In this document: one piece after another, positions 24,943-37,033 of the stretch
Position numbering within the stretch: the stretch's first letter is position 1
Layout of the letters: the number at the start of each line of letters is the position of its first letter
From: Mercurialis annua
Taxonomy: Eukaryota > Streptophyta > Magnoliopsida > Malpighiales > Euphorbiaceae
Length of the DNA stretch: 64,000 bases
Direction: 5' to 3'
Assembly: GCF_937616625.2 (NCBI RefSeq)
Contig: NC_065570.1
Coordinates: 48,475,665 to 48,539,664, forward strand
Translations under genes and position numbers: made by a program
Notes under the pieces: model-generated
The model's database searches: none
Seen by the model: the letters and a program-made list of their open reading frames with translations, nothing else
What the model was told of the DNA's origin: nothing

Positions 24943-25106
24943 TTTGGAGACATCTTAGATGATGCTTTGCTGAATCAAAGATTAAAATCAAATTAAAAAT
25001 GTTCATATTATGATAAAAATAGTCTATTTTTCACCTTTTATTCTACTGCCAGTGTGCCCAACAAATTTAGTTTGCAGCACTACTTTCGTTCCATTCATTA
25101 GAAGTA

Positions 25107-25365
25107 GACCTAATGGCGAAAAAAGACAAACATTTATAACTTTTTATAATTTAAACCAATTTTTTTATTTTTTATAATAATAGCTAAACTATATATTTTG
25201 TTGCAATAATAACTAAATTTGTTGTCAAACTTGCATAAAAAAAATTCAAATTTGGCTATTATTACAATAAAAAAAATATAATTTAATTATTATTATAAAA
25301 ACTAAAAAAATCGGTTTAAACTGTAATAGGTCATAAAGATTTGATTTTTTTTTTATCATTAGGCC
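25107..25365. mobile_element. MITE, TIR RRCCTAATGRYRAAAAAA, imperfect 9 bp TSD
   Basis: Inverted ends GACCTAATGGCGAAAAAAG and ...CATTAGGCC extend inward through TTTATAATTTAAACC. Flanks TTAGAAGTA (25098-25106) and TTAATAGTA (25366-25374) match at 7 of 9 positions. Non-coding. A relative lies at 51640-51740. Confidence 0.6.
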
Positions 25366-25530
25366 TTAATAGTAATATATCCATCCTTTTAATCGGCGAT
25401 CTTTACTTTTTTTTTTGTCATTAGGTCTTAAGAGTAATGTATCTCTCTCTTTAATTGGCGATCTTTACTTCTTTTTTTGTCATTAGGCCTTCAGAGTAAT
25501 ATATCCATCTTTTTAATTGGCATAGAAGAG
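25357..25530 (+). repeat. ~72 bp direct repeat, three copies
   Basis: The unit TCATTAGGYCTTNAGAGTAAT followed by TATCYMTCYTTTTAATYGGC and GATCTTTACTT(T)n occurs three times head to tail; the third copy is truncated. The first copy overlaps the right end of the MITE at 25107-25365, so the array seems to be an expansion seeded from the MITE terminus. Confidence 0.7.
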
Positions 25531-25547
25531 TATTATGGAAGATCTTT

Positions 25548-26496
25548 GGCCAATCGCATATTCAGATCCCTGCACTGTCGTCTTTTCTAATTTGGATCCC
25601 TTCACTAAAAAACATCCATAGTAAATCTCTGCACTATCAAAACATCTATTTCAAGTCCCTATCGTTAAACGAGTTAACGGAACGTGGATGATGTTAAAAA
25701 CAAACATATGCAAAATGTGTAATGGACTCCCCGCACTATAATTGTTTTTTTAAATTGAATCCCTACACTAAAAAACATCCAAATTGAGCCCCCAAACTAA
25801 ATTGTTTTTGAAATTCAGTCCCTATCATATATTTTTTGTTCATTTCAACCCTCTTCTGTCACCACCATTGACCTCCACCACCTGCTGGACAATCTTCCTT
25901 GTCGTCAGAACACTTCCCTCCTAACCAACCTTTCACAGAGCCGGACCACCCAAACAAAGAAGATTTTCATCTTTTTTGTATGGCGTGAGTACTCAGACAA
26001 AGAGATCTCTTCGTCTGAGTACCAGACAAAGTAGACTTCTTCCCAGACGAACTTAACCCAGACGAAAAAGGTGATTCTTCTTCGTCTGGGTTTAGACGAG
26101 GAAGATTTCCTTCTTCGTCTGATCTCAAACGAGGTATTCCGGCGGTGAGCGTTGTTCCGATAGTGGAGTGTTGGTCTGGCGGCAAGGAGCGGCGGTCTGG
26201 CAGCAAGTTGTTTTTTTTTGATAGAACAATAGGTTGTTGAAGAGGATGGAAATGAAAAGTGTAGGCATTCAATTAGTAAATTATTACAGTGTAAGGATCC
26301 AATTGGTAAAATTTTATAGTATAAATATCACCAATCTCAGAGAAGAGCGTGTGTGTCTCACTCTCTAACAGAATAAGACAGAAGGACTTATTATGGTCAT
26401 TTTTTATAGTGCAAGGATTTACTATGTATGTTTTTTAGTTCAGGGATCCAAATTAGAAAAGACGACAAGTACAGAAATCCAAGTATACATTTAGCC
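25548..26496. mobile_element. 949 bp Mutator-like element, 9 bp TSD AAGATCTTT
   Basis: Perfect 9 bp direct repeats (25539-25547 and 26497-26505) bound the element. The left arm GGCCAATCGCATATTCAGATCCCTGCACTG and the right arm are inverted with a shared TCGTCTTTTCTAATTTGGATCCCT block, and the inversion spans about 150 bp. The interior (about 25855-26215) is GC-richer than its surroundings and carries CTTCGTCTGGGT-type repeats. It is unlike the arms, so it may be captured sequence. No transposase is visible. Confidence 0.8.
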
Positions 26497-26505
26497 AAGA
26501 TCTTT

Positions 26506-27310
26506 CTAACCTGAATGTTTCCTTGACATCCACTATATCATTTGCTTTATCCTCCAGCGTATTTGAAAATTTAAAAATTCTTACATTTTTAAGAATCAGA
26601 AAATTTCAGTCCTAGAGGTAATTTTTCAAAGTCTCATACTCAATTCATGGACAATAAATCCTTCCAAAATAAGATATCCCACATATAGTCCCTTCCTCTA
26701 TGATGGCTCCTCCTTTAGAATTTATTAAAAGGGAAAACTGTCATTTATGCCCCTAAGGTTCGACTCAACGATCAAGTCCTTAACGTCTGGAAAGATTCAA
26801 ATATGCCCCTAACGTCTTAAAAAGTGAACAAGCAGGCCCTCCGATTATGACAACTAAACCTCTAATGTCTCATTTGATAGGTCAAAATAGGGATTTGGTT
26901 GTTCAAATTTTAAGACGTTAAGAGTATATTTGAACCTTTTCGACTGTTAGGGGCTCGATTAATCCTATAGACATAAACGATCCTTTTCTCTTATTAAAAT
27001 CAACATTTATGCTATTGTGCACAAGGATACAGAATTTGGTGCAGTGGCAGCTTTAACTAAAGATCACTCACATAGAAATTGGGGCAGATTTTCAACAATA
27101 GTTAGATTTATTTGGGATCTAAACATTTTAAAATTTCTTCCTCTTCGTGAGGCGATAGATTGCACTATCAACATGGGATGGAAGAATGTATTTTTTTAAG
27201 GCGACGCCCTTCAAATGTCCACATCTATTGATTCCAAATGTTACTCTATTTTTTCTTATTGGGATATTTGTGAAGATATTTGATATCGTCATAACTACTT
27301 TTGTACTTCT
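26506..27310 (+). pseudogene. LINE-2 C-terminal (RNase H-like) relic, interrupted by a MITE
   Basis: Before the MITE at 26731-26990 the sequence reads MAPPLEFIK. After removing the MITE and one TSD copy it continues in frame as INIYAIVHKDTEFGAVAAL, then REAIDCTINMGWKNVFF and EGDALQ (about 27195-27215). This is the order seen in LINE RNase H domains, where the EGDA aspartate is catalytic. Several stops follow. It is the same lineage as LINE-3 (28503-51455), which also ends in an RNase H-like domain. Confidence 0.75.
26731..26990. mobile_element. 260 bp Mutator-like MITE, 9 bp TSD TTATTAAAA
   Basis: Exact 9 bp repeats TTATTAAAA occur at 26722-26730 and 26991-26999. The ends GGGAAAACTGTCATTTATG and GAGAAAAGGATCGTTTATG (reverse complement of the right end) are inverted. 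Inside both arms are TTCAAATATGCCCCTAACG and AACGTCTTAAAA. The insertion disrupts the LINE-2 RNase H-like region. Confidence 0.85.
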
Positions 27311-28502
27311 TTCATCTAATTTATAAGACGTTCAGAAATTCAGAGGCACATAATCTAACTCAGATTGTCAAATTTTCAATTCACCAGATCGACTTCTGGA
27401 TGGTTATGTTTTTATTTTTTTGTATCTTAATTTATCGGTTAAAAGGATATGGTAAGTGGTGCATTAAAAATTCACGAAAAAGGAATATTTCAATTTATTA
27501 GCACTTTTTTTTAAGTTGATTAAATGTTAGAATTTTTTTTTGGCAAATTATTCCTTTTTAATTGATTTACTTGAATGTATGTAATAAATATTAAAAGGTC
27601 ATTGACTATCGTATAATTGAAGGTATAAATTAAGTCACTTCAAAAAATCACATCAAAGCAAATGACAATTGGGTTTATCCTATTGTGAGCTGCCCCCAAA
27701 AAGAAGTTATAACCAATGTTTCATATAGATGATGTCGGCTGGAATTAGAATATTGAAATTAATTTTAGATAGCTTACATCTGCCACACAAAAATATCCAT
27801 ATCAATTTGTTTACTTAAAAAGATTGTTACTCAAAATAAACTCCTTTTTTTTCATCATGAGAAACATTATTAAAAATACTTTAGATGGAATTATAATATT
27901 CCAATATCATATTGTGTATGTAAAGACACTACAATATAACTAATAAAAAAAATAAAGTTTTTCTATATTGGTATCATTCACTTATGTTTATTATATAATA
28001 TATACTAATTATTTATATATATGATGGATTGAATAATTACATTTTTAACGTTTTGAAAACTTCTATAATGAAATCTACTAATATGATTATATCTTTAAAT
28101 TGAGATTAAGATAACTTCAGATCAAAAAAAATATAAAGATAACAATGTTGACAAGTGTATCTACTTTAATTGTCTATACACATAAAAATATCTTCCGGAT
28201 AGACAATAATTTCATGTCAACATGGATAAGATTATATATCAGAATTCCTAGAAATATGAATTATTTCTCTTTCTAAAGTTAATCTTTTTTTTATGATGAT
28301 GGCATTTTGTCTATTATTTTTTTTAGAAGGTTTATCATCTTCTTAAACATAGTATATTAATAGTCTAAAATCTGTTTGTCTGATTAGCATTGAGCAGTTG
28401 TATATTTTATGCTAAATTTAGCACATAAAAATAACATGAAATTATATTTAGCATGAAATTAAACTTCTTTCTTCAATGTTAAATACTTAAAAAAATGGAT
28501 AA
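27311..28502. other. AT-rich DNA between LINE-2 and LINE-3
   Basis: No gene or element termini recognised. LINE-3 homology begins close to 28503, consistent with 5' truncation there. Confidence 0.5.
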
Positions 28503-28966
28503 TATACGGCTGGCCTGAATCAGTTAACAAGAGTCGTACCTGTGATCTTAGGCGACAAATCTGTTTGAATGTTGATCAACTGTTGCTCCTCTTTGGGGAT
28601 TTCAATAGGTGTTTGTTTCATTCTGAAAAGTCAGGGGGTCGGCTTCGAGATCAAAGAAAAATCAATGGCTTCAGAAGTGCAGTTAATGATTGTGCTATTG
28701 ATGATCTAGGATGTGAAGGTGTTTTGTTTACATGGTCTAATTTGCGTGAAGGCTCTCATAACGTTCAAGCTCAGCTTGACAGGTGCTTTGGTAATGACAA
28801 ATGGCAAGAGTTGTACTGGGGTTCGCGAGTTATTCACTTAGCCAGACAGAGATCTGATCACTGTCCTATAGTTCTTAATACTCTCAACGAAGCTGCTATT
28901 AAATCCCCTAACCCTTACCATTTTGAAAAGATGTGGATGACACATGAGAACTTCGAAGAGGCTGTT
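28503..28966 (+). pseudogene. LINE-3 ORF2, endonuclease part (5' of the nested array)
   Basis: The open frame reads YGWPESVNKSRTCDL, then LLLFGDFNRCLF (GDFN endonuclease motif), FTWSN, QLDRCF and RSDHCPIV (SDH motif), and YHFEKMWMTHENFEEAV. These are the C-terminal landmarks of the APE-type endonuclease of plant LINEs. The N-terminal part is missing (5' truncation). At 28967 it is cut by the LTR retrotransposon array. The remaining ORF2 resumes at 48353. Confidence 0.9.
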
Positions 28967-29107
28967 TGTAATATCCCGGAAAATTTTCAAATGTTTCTAA
29001 TGTGTTTTCGGAAATTAATTGAGACTTCTTCGGTTTGACGGTTCAATTCGTAAATTAAATTTTGGTCCGGTTCGATTTTTAGGTTCGCGACTAGTTCCCT
29101 TATTCTT

Positions 29108-29322
29108 GTGGTTCAACCGAAAAGGTTGAACCACCATCGCGAATCAGATCTCAAAAGAGACCTGACTCTTTTTCGAATAGTCTCGTTCGAGAATTGGAAT
29201 TCTCGAACGAGACACCAGCAATTTAGCTGAGTCTCGTTCGAGAATTAAAGCCTGGTCTCGTTTGAGACCAGGGTTCTCGAACGAGAACCAGCTTTAAATT
29301 GCTGTTCTCGTTCGAGAACAGC
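29108..29322. repeat. Hairpin cluster of LTR 1
   Basis: Consecutive inverted repeats: GTGGTTCAACC/GGTTGAACCAC, then TCTC AAAA GAGA, then palindromes built from TCTCGTTCGAGAA and TTCTCGAACGAGA, ending with GCTGTTCTCG/CGAGAACAGC. One palindrome arm present in LTR 2 and LTR 3 is lost here (junction GAGAATTAAAGCC). Confidence 0.9.
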
Positions 29323-30572
29323 TATACCAGTGCGGGGGGGGAGGGGGGGTATTTTTGTCACCCGTTTCTAACCTAATCGACCTACTTAAATACCTAAACT
29401 TTAACTCTACTTCATTTTTCATGCTACAAATAAACTCTAGCCTCCATCATCTCCCATTTTCGCTGAGAAATCGTTGATCGTTATCGCTCCCAAAGTTTGA
29501 GAAAAATTATCGGTATGGTTTGTCTTTGATTTCAGTTTTTGGTTTTGAACGGCTTTCCGTATTTTTGATTATTCTCTCTTGTTTCTAGATCGAAATTGAT
29601 TCCGCTTGATCTCAGGCGTTCTAGTCTCGTGTGCCTTCGATCCCCCACCTCGTTTTTGTTGAACGGTACGCTATCGATCTCGTTTCAATCGCCGTACGGT
29701 TTCCGTTTTAAGGTTATGAAATCTGTTTTTGTGAAGTTTGTTTTCTGCCGAATCTTTTCATTTTCTTGGGCCATGATCATGATTTTTGTTATGGTTATTA
29801 GCATTCATGATTGTTAGGATTGATTAACTGAAATGATTGAGCCGTGTTATTGTGTTGTGTGAATCGCCGGATGGGTTGTTTTGATTGATTATCCGCCATT
29901 GTTAGACCTTTGTTTTGCTTATGAATACAGTGCATACATGCTTCTTTGAGTAAGGATTATTTGGGTTTAGTAAAGAGTTTATGAGTTTAAGGGAATTTTG
30001 GGTTTACTGCTTGTATTTTGAGCTTTGTTCTTGGCGGGAATTTGGTTACTTGTTTAAGGTCTAACAATGGCGCTGTTAATGGTATGATCAAATTGGTTTG
30101 GTTTCTTTAATTAAAAGGATGGCTAAATAGCTATTGTAATCACCAAAATGTTTTACTTAAATCCAATAAATGCTTAAAGTTAGTTTTATCCCTTGTTTGC
30201 TTAATAATTGGTTTTCATTATGATTTTAAAAGGAATTTATCGTAAAGGATAAACATTTTACAAACTTAGGTTAGTATAATTACTCGGGTAATTATATTTG
30301 TTTTCAAATACCAAAGTGGCTAAGTTACAATTTAACCCTCGAAAATTCTTAAATTTATTTGATTAGGTTAATGGTTATTAACTAATATTTGTTTTGAATA
30401 AGAAACAAAAATATTTATATTTAATTTCGAATATCAATTTGGCATGAAATTGGTTAAATTGCAATTTAGCCCTTGAACTTATTTTATAACTTAATTAAGT
30501 GGATTTTGATTAGTAACTTATATTTTGTTTTAATTATAAACTAGAGTAATTAATTTGATTTTAAATATCAAA

Positions 30573-30680
30573 TTGGCTAAAGTACAGTTTAGTCCTTAAG
30601 TGGCTAAAGTACAGTTTAGTCCTTTAGTGGCTAAAGTACAGTTTAGTCCCTAATTGGCTAAAGTACAGTTTATTCCCTAA
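30573..30680 (+). repeat. ~29 bp tandem repeat in LTR 1 (GGCTAAAGTACAGTTTAGTCC)
   Basis: Four head-to-tail copies. The last copy has ATTCCC where LTR 2 and LTR 3 have AGTCCC. Confidence 0.9.
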
Positions 30681-32103
30681 ACTTTTATAAACTTAAAATG
30701 ATTAAATTTTTGATTGTAACTCGGGTTACTTGAAGTTAAAGATATTGGGTTCCGTTTTAAATATTGATTTATTATTTTATCAAAATTGATTTTATAATTA
30801 TAAACTATGGTTTATAATTGGGTATGATTACACTTATTTTATCAAGGGGATTTTAGGAATTATAAACGCTGGTTTATATTTTGATAAAATATTTTGGGTC
30901 GGGTTAGACTTGGATCACCCGACATGTGAGGTAGCTTGGTAGTTATTGGTAACTCGGCTAACCCAATATTTGAGGAAATGGATTTAAGTTATTATTTATT
31001 TATTATTAAGTAATATTTTTCGGAACGGATTTTAAAGCGGAAACCCAATAGACTTTGCTTAATTATTTGAGTATTGTATTACTCGATGTGATTCATTTTG
31101 ACTCGGGTCATTACGTGATTAATTGTTCATTCTATTCTTGCTACGTTTATGCTTGGCTCGGTATTGTGCTAGTCCTATGTGGTGTCTAGTATTCTTAGAG
31201 TTAGGGGTTGAATGGAGTTTAACTTATATATTGTTTTAGACCCGTCGACTGCTCGTGCTTCGGAGTCTACGCAGTATTAGCTGTTTGCCAAGATTCACGT
31301 GGATAAGAAAGCAGTGAGTTTGTAGTGCTATTTACCGCTTTATTAAGTACCACAATTTATTTTAGTATTATAAATGTTTTCGAATTGTTTTAAGCGATTA
31401 TGGATCTGGATTGAAACGAGCTACTCGATAGGCTTGTATCGAGACTGTGTGCACCGGTAAGTACTCTGGGATCGGCAGACTAAGGTCTTGCTTACGCTGG
31501 TAATTTGACGAGGATTTGTTCCCGTTCACTTTGGGTTTTTTTTCAGTATGCTATGTCATACTTACGCTGGGATCATTTCAATACTGTTATTTCATAATCA
31601 TATTATATTAGTATAAAAGGTTTTGATTTAAGGGTTTTAAACTTAATAAATGTAAATAGTATTGCGAATTCATCTCAGTATATCTGACCCCGTTTTTTCC
31701 CCAAATTTTCTAGGTTTATTATTTTGAGCGAGTCTGCAGATCTCCGAATCTTTATCCCTCGGAGGTTTATTGTCTTTTTAATAAATTGTCAAACTACTTT
31801 TATTCTTAGACCGCAGTAGTAAATTAGAAGTCTATATTATTCTAGTCTGTTTGTCGGATTTGTCTGACTGGCTTTCTTTTATGCTTTGGCATTAATATTG
31901 TTTAACTCTGGTTATATTTATTTAATGATAGTACTTATATTTAAACTGTTAGTTTAAGTTGGAGTCTCGGTTGCCCCGAGCATTGGATTTTCTGCAGGTT
32001 TATCTGATTGATGGTTTTCCGCAAGGCTTGCTACGGGTTTTGGTACAACCATACCCATACCCTAGCGCCGGTCGCGATCCATGAAATTGGGTCGTGAAAA
32101 ACT

Positions 32104-32121
32104 TGGTATCAGAGCTTTGGT
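32104..32121 (+). promoter_or_regulatory. Primer binding site, internal region 1
   Basis: TGGTATCAGAGCTTTGG begins four bases after the end of LTR 1. TGGTATCAGAGC is complementary to the 3' end of initiator Met-tRNA, the usual primer of plant gypsy and copia elements. Confidence 0.9.
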
Positions 32122-33127
32122 TTCAAACCAAGGCCTTATGCATGTTAATTGTTATGTGTTTTTGGCATGATAAGTTGATATCGTGTCTTAGGAACTACTG
32201 CGGAATTAGGATTCATGTCTTGTCTTTTAAAACGTCATCATTTGTTTTCAAACCTTCAGCCTACATCCTATAGGTGATGTCTGTCAGTCCTTAATTGGTA
32301 TTGATGTTTTGATTGACAATTTATTTCACTTGGATGTTAATTGCTGTGTTTTATCATGTTGAGATTATTTCACTTGGCTGATCATAATTGCTTTCGATTT
32401 CTCGGGAAATCACAGGTTGGTAAATTTTCCTAAAAACTCATACTTGGGTATGATGTTGTTTGATAAAACTTGTCGTTTATGCCTAAAACGATTTAGAATA
32501 TATGGTAATGTTACAGTTATTTTACGTGATGCGTTGAACTGCTTTTGCCTTGTTAATAAAGTACATCTTGGCTTTGGCCTCAATTGTTGATTTTAAATGT
32601 GATCGTATGTTGGGCGTTAGCCTGGGTTTTTCAATTAAAGAGGTTTTGGGTTAAACCTTAAAACGTGTTTTGATTGTCATGCATTGTTTGACCACATGTT
32701 GATTTAAAGATTTTCATTGGGAATATTGTTTTATCTGATTTGTGTTTCGACACAAAATCATAAGAGAAGTTTGATTTTAAATTCTTAAAAGGTTTGATTT
32801 TTGATTGAGTTACCAGTAAAAAGAAATTCTTGTATTTTGAAATATTATGTTTGGTTTGGTGTTAACAAGCGATAAATTCAAAATGATATTTTATGAGATA
32901 AGCCATTGTTTTAAGAATTTAGCGATGAAATTATTTTACCATGTTGTAGTATGTCAGCCTTTTAAATTTTTGGGATTTAAGGAATAAATGTTGGAGATTA
33001 AAGATTTCTCACTTGAGTTTTTAAATTACTGTTTAGCGGTTGGGTTAAGTTGAGCTCCCAAATTTGAAAGGGTGGAAATTGGATTAAAATATTTTTCCGA
33101 ATTTACAAATATTTTGAATACATTTTA

Positions 33128-33464
33128 GGCCAAACCCATGTAGAGGTCCCTGTACTTAACACTTTTTTTTCCATAGGTCCTTATACTTCATTTTTGTATC
33201 ATCTGGTCCCTCTACTTACCTATTTTTGATTTTCAGGTCCTTCGTGAGTTTTTTCCAGTCCCTCTACTTACAATTTTTGTTTCCTCAAGTCCCTCTACTT
33301 ACAATTTTTGTTTCCTCCAGTCATACAAAAGGACCGAAAAAAACTCATAAAGGACCAGAAAATCAAAAATAGGTAAGTAGAGGGATCAAATAATACAAAA
33401 ATGAAGTATAAGGACTTACGGGAAAAAATGTGTAAAGTACAGGGACCTTTATATGGGTTAAGCC
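33128..33464. mobile_element. Mutator-like MITE in internal region 1, 9 bp TSD TACATTTTA
   Basis: Exact TACATTTTA at 33119-33127 and 33465-33473. Inverted ends GGCCAAACCCATGTAGAGGTCCCTG and GGCTTAACCCATATAAAGGTCCCTG frame internal repeats of GTCCCTCTACTTACAATTTTT (two copies). It is non-coding; the small open frame beginning inside it is spurious. Confidence 0.88.
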
Positions 33465-36400
33465 TACATTTTATAAACGGTTGCTTTGGGTTCGACTGGG
33501 ATCACCCAAATTTAGGAGTTGAGCTTGGTAGTTGTAATGACTCGGCTACCTCGATGATTTTATGGTTTGAGATACTTGGGTATTCGTTTTAAAGCAACTG
33601 ATTAATAAGAAGAGACTTTTACAAATTGTGATTTTGTTTTAACAGAGGGGTTCAACAAAACTTGGGAGTTTTCGTATTCGACTTTAAATTTCAAAACTAA
33701 TTTTGAAGCATGATTTTTAAAGGATGATATAATTACATGGTAATTTTAAAGTGAGATTTCAAAAATATTGTGGCATGTCCTGTTTTGTCATTTAAGTATG
33801 CTTGGGTAAATTTTTGCTTAATGGCAACACTTATGTGGTTTATGATTTGTAGCAATCACAATATTTTTGGTTCTGATTTGGGTGGTATAATTCGCTTACA
33901 TGTCGGATTAAGTTAATTGTTTTGTTTCATCTATTCGTGCGAAGTAGCACGTGGGGGATGATTTATTTCATACGGTTATGGTAAATACCTGATTTTTGGT
34001 TTGATTGTGAGTCAGATTTTTGTTCAGACCCTGTTTTGATATAATATCAACTGGGGATAAGCTGAGTTTTCTATATTACGGTTTAGATCGAAATCCTTGG
34101 GTTTCGACATCAAGGTAGAGGAGGGAAATATTCCCTTGGATTGGCTAATGGTTTCTAGTTATCCTAGAATGGATAGTGAAAATTCTAAACCGAGAAGATA
34201 GATCGGTGTAATGATACACTGGTGTTTTCATCAAGTATAATGATGCGATGCGAGAGCTGGCGATAAAGTTTGTAGGAACGTATTGATGTGTTATTTCTTT
34301 AGGAATAAGTTTCAGTTTGGGTTGAGGTTAGTTGGATGCTCAGGTAATGAAGTTGTTAAGAGGAGTTGTTTGTAGCATTTAGTGTTACTAGGTTGCAAGT
34401 AAGGAAATTGAGAAATATTTTGAGGTTATCGAGTGCACATCTCACAGAGTGTAACGTCTAGCAAATGTTTTATTGAGAAATGGATTTCAAAGGTTGATAT
34501 GTTAAAATATTTGAAATATTTTTAACACGTAATTATGCCCAGACATACCATGAACATGCATTTTAAATGTCACAAATAGGATTGCATTGAGCATTGAGAA
34601 TGTTCACTAAATAAAAAGATAAATTAATAATTGATACATGCATAATAGTACATGCATCACGTGCATTGATATGATTAGGGTTGGATGCAACTCTTTGGGG
34701 ATGAGAGATGTCATCACCCTGGCGCACAATTATGTAAAATGGATTTTATCGATAAATTGTTTTGAGAAAGATGTTTTGAAATAAACTCGCGAGTCACTTT
34801 GTGATACATTTATTTATAAAGTTGTTGGATTTCAAATGATTTTGAAACCGTTACTGAAAGGTAGCTAGACAAATACTCTGTGATGATGGTGATGATTATT
34901 GGACATTTACGTTGTGAACGATTGGTCTGTAGAATCAGAATTTTGTGGAATGAGTAAGAATGATTTTTAGGTTGCGCTCGAGATATAATTGTGCTAAGAG
35001 CGGTATAGTGTATTTTAGAATAGAAAGCTTCATGTTAATTAAGGATTTATGGATTTAGAATGTTGGTTATGCTCCATGAGTGTATATACACTATATTTTT
35101 GTTTTAAACAAAACTTTATCTTTCCAGATTTAAAATTGTCCAAAGTATTTTGGTGAATTGATAAAAGGAATGTTTATAAACAAGGAATTTATATTGCTGA
35201 TTTTACTTTTCTGAGGAAAGGGAGAAATTTTGTCAAAATTGATTTAAAAAGAGATAATAAATTTTTCGCTTAAACGATTTCTTCAATTTGTGTTTTTGTT
35301 TGAAAAAATTTAGAAGCAATTTAAAATTGTGGGATGTTTGAAAGATCAATGTGTATTTTAAATACAGAGGATTTTGCCACTTTTGGCCTGCAAAGTATAG
35401 ACTATTTAAAAAGTTTTTAACAAGTTTGAATTAAAAAGAACATAAATTTTGTCAATTGAACTGTTTTATAGATTTACAAATGTATTGGAGAGTAAGAGGA
35501 AATTTAGGATTTAAATGTGGAGGTTTTAGAAATTTTTCAAGGGTTTGGAAAACCGATGGTTTTTTAACGGTAAAAGTATTTCAATTTCGAATGAAAAAGG
35601 AGGTGTAAGACGTGGAGTCTTTTAAACAAAGTAGAAATTTTTCTGTATATAAAATATTTGGTATTAAAAGATTTTATACCCACATGAGTTAGTTTCGAGC
35701 ATAACTGACAATCCGGTCGTAGTAAACTGGTCGAATTGATCTATCGTTGTATACGATGTTATAGTCAATTGATTGAATAATTTAAGAATTTGAGTTCGAT
35801 TTGGTTATATGAGATAGATGATTTGAGAATCGAGAATCGCGGTTAGTAGGTTTCGACAACCATGATTGGTTGATCGATTTTGTTAATTCATAGTATAATT
35901 GTAATGTTTGTATATCGTTTGATCATGGTTGAACCCTCGTTGTGAGAGACAAAAATTTTGAGTAGTCAGATGCAGTCGATGTTCAGCTTAGTTGGGGCAT
36001 TATGTTTCTAAATGACTGAAGAAATTATTACAATTGAGTTTGTTTATTACTAATCTAGAGTTTCTCATTATGAGTCAAGTTCACGTTTGCTTGGGAAATT
36101 CGGTATGCGTCTTGTGCTTTATGATTCACAAGTTAATAGTATTATCGAATTGCTATGAATCATCGGGATTGGATGATTATTATAGTTTTGTTATGGAACC
36201 GAAATACTATCTGAAGTTTATTGGGTTTAGTTATCAATAATTTTAATGTAGAGATGCTATAAGTGGAAGTGAGTAAGTGTTTTAGAAAATAGATTTTGTC
36301 AGCGATGTTTGCAATGTTATTGTTTTTGTTCGAGACAAAAGATTTGGAATTATAAAACTATAGTTGAGCTTGGCGCTTAATCGTGTGTTTGACATTGAGG

Positions 36401-37033
36401 ATTTTATAATGATGAGTTTTGAGCTGGTTTTGGAAGCCACTCTGGTATAGAGTAATTGTGACTTTCAGTAAATAATTGTGTTACTAATAGTTGGAGCACC
36501 AAATTGTTAGAAACAGGAATTGGTACTTATGTGTGTTGTGATCGCTTATATTGCGAATCAAAGTCAGTTTTGAGATTCGAAATTTGTTCTTTATTATCCT
36601 AGGTATATCAGCCGAGTGTGGTGTAGTAGAATTTGTTTTATCTTAGTTGATCTCACTTAGAGTTGCATTTTCGTTTATGCCTAGTGGAAGATGTGTCGGT
36701 AATTTGGTGACCTCTGAGTGTGCTCGGTTTTGCAACTGAAGGTTTTAAGTTATTCCAAGGGACAACCTGTTGAGTTTTCTTACGCGTGTGCGTATGTCGT
36801 TGAGCATGGTATACCTTTGATTACCGTGGGGTTGGTTTCTTGGTTGAGAACTATTCTTTAATGACAAAAGTCGTTTGTAGTGTTGTTGTTTTTGTTGTCT
36901 CTGTTTACTTTGGGTATCTTGTAGATGCGTTTCCTTATCGTCTTTTTACATTTTGTCCAGCTGTACGTGTAATTTTATGTTATGTGGTACGTCGATGATT
37001 TGGGTTTTAAATTCGAGGACGAATTTATAATTA

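Larger units (their letters stand above)
28967..32099 (+). repeat. LTR 1 (left, 3133 bp)
   Basis: Starts TGTAATATCC and ends GTCGTGAAA, four bases before the primer binding site. The terminal CA seen in LTR 3 is AA here. About forty differences separate it from LTR 2, all upstream of about 31,700. The last ~400 bp are identical to LTR 2. In the hairpin cluster it is the shortest version. It also carries a poly-G tract (about 29334-29348) longer than in the others. Confidence 0.93.

Noticed and set aside
25967..26272. 101-codon minus-strand frame in the Mutator-like element
   Set aside because: Its low-complexity content follows from CTTCGTCTGGGT repeats; capture of a gene piece is possible but coding is not supported.
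29596..29817. 73-codon open frame present in all three LTRs (also 37745-37966 and 45846-46067)
   Set aside because: It starts at TTG, lies inside LTR sequence and repeats only because the LTRs repeat; no protein family features.
30573..30680. CRISPR-like repeat array
   Set aside because: Four short direct repeats with tiny spacers inside a plant LTR; no prokaryotic context.
33401..33592. 63-codon frame present twice (also 41553-41744)
   Set aside because: It begins inside a MITE and runs into non-coding internal sequence; duplicated with the array.
36034..36240. 68-codon frame present twice (also 44187-44393)
   Set aside because: Identity is explained by the recent duplication, so it is no evidence of selection; no domain.
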